A DNA stretch of 21,194 nt, taken from positions 1-21,194 of the IMG/VR virus record IMGVR_UViG_3300031607_000025. One strand, written 5' to 3'. This document shows, piece by piece, positions 20,740-21,194 of the stretch. The stretch's first letter is position 1. Every line of letters starts with the position of its first letter. The notes beneath the pieces are model-generated. The model was not told the origin of the DNA. It was given only the letters and a program-made list of their open reading frames with translations, and did no database searches. The stretch comes from a virus. The translations under genes were made by a program, and so were the position numbers.

Positions 20740-20749
20740 AAGTCTAGCT
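20726..20749 (+). other. Perfect hairpin enclosing a stop codon
   Basis: AGCTAGACTT (20726-20735) and AAGTCTAGCT (20740-20749) are exact complements around TTGA; the TGA stop of the 69-aa gene begins in the loop. It is followed by AAATATTTACG, not a U run. Terminating ribosomes would unfold it, so it may work as a translation-dependent switch or an RNA end-protecting stem. Confidence 0.7.
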
Positions 20750-20762
20750 AAATATTTACGTT

Positions 20763-21194
20763 ATGAAAGATATGAGCATTAAAGATTACTTAGAAATGTT
20801 GAATTGGGACACTAAACTTTGGACTATTTTATCCAAAGAAGAAGTAAAGCCTTTACAAGAAATTAAAGGTCACCAAAATTACATTTATACTATTTCTCCT
20901 AGAGGTGAGAAATCGTTTGGCAAAGGCGCTAAGGTTGTTAAAATAGAATGGATGAATAAACATCTTGAGACAAAAGAAGAAGCACCAGAAGTACCAGAAA
21001 ATAAATCTGATATTCAAAAAGTTGCTGATGTTTCGCCAAATGTTGATATACCGACTGTTTCTAAACTCGATACAAAAGATAAGTTTAAGTCTAGACTTGA
21101 ATTTCTTCAAAAGAATGGCTTGGAATATCATGAGATTGACGATACTCCATCTATAATTACTCCAGACGGTAAAGTATTTACTGGTAAAGAGTTG
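20763..21194 (+). CDS. Unknown protein, 3' end cut by the window edge
   Basis: From the ATG at 20763, 144 codons run open to the right edge. It begins MKDMSIKDYLEMLNWDTKLW. Residues 71-96 form a Glu/Pro-rich linker with KEEAPEVPENKSD, and the last part (FKSRLEFLQKNGLEYHEIDDTPSI) has helix then strand. A second ATG four codons in (20772) is an alternative start. It lies 13 nt past the hairpin at 20726-20749. No cysteine or membrane segment is visible, and there is no match I can name. Confidence 0.65.
   Translation, partial: MKDMSIKDYLEMLNWDTKLWTILSKEEVKPLQEIKGHQNYIYTISPRGEKSFGKGAKVVKIEWMNKHLETKEEAPEVPENKSDIQKVADVSPNVDIPTVSKLDTKDKFKSRLEFLQKNGLEYHEIDDTPSIITPDGKVFTGKEL

Noticed and set aside
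1-21194. Recoded stop codons as in some very large gut phages
   Set aside because: TAG, TAA and TGA each end well-supported genes followed closely by new starts (for example TAG at 8857 and 9920), so no recoding is needed.

Overview
The window looks like part of a large tailed-phage genome (Caudoviricetes) whose host is probably a member of the Bacteroidota. The phage call rests on a terminase large subunit next to a portal gene. The host call rests on low GC over most of the window (my rough impression is low-to-mid 30s %), gene starts mostly without strong Shine-Dalgarno sites, several TAnnTTTG-type promoter boxes, and small conserved proteins of kinds I associate with Bacteroidota phages and mobile elements. 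TAA, TGA and TAG all end genes, so a standard bacterial code fits. I see no tRNA, rRNA, CRISPR array, integrase or transposase.

Region 1 (1-8331, minus strand) is a long leftward operon. In transcription order it holds a 95-aa protein with a proline-rich tail, a coupled chain of tiny ORFs including a Cys-rich putative zinc-ribbon protein, a 99-aa protein, a 262-aa protein with an acidic linker and an alpha-helical C-terminus, a full-length GroEL-type chaperonin, a KTSC-domain protein, two coupled small proteins (one HTH-like and a possible small terminase), a 207-aa protein, the terminase large subunit and a portal gene cut by the window edge. Two hairpins punctuate its packaging end.

Region 2 (8332-9985) is a short rightward three-gene island between opposing transcription units. 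It starts with a cluster of potential RNA hairpins. Its two intergenic spaces are filled almost entirely by a perfect 95-bp direct repeat, so it reads as repeat-gene-repeat-gene. The middle gene is clearly richer in GC than its surroundings.

Region 3 (9986-10971) is a control region: a leftward winged-helix protein resembling plasmid RepL-type initiators or regulators, then about 590 bp without genes. That stretch carries five copies of a TGTAACAA-N3-TTGTTACA palindrome, two half sites, short CTTGAG repeats, candidate promoters in both directions and a leader hairpin. It is a candidate operator array or replication origin.

Region 4 (10972-21194, plus strand) is a rightward set of mostly small genes of unknown function, resembling an early or host-takeover region. 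The recognisable members are a RadC-like JAMM-domain protein, two or more membrane proteins and an 863-aa fusion of a superfamily 2 helicase with an N6-adenine-type DNA methyltransferase. Two strong terminators (14286-14317 and 19626-19653) divide it. The right edge cuts a final gene.
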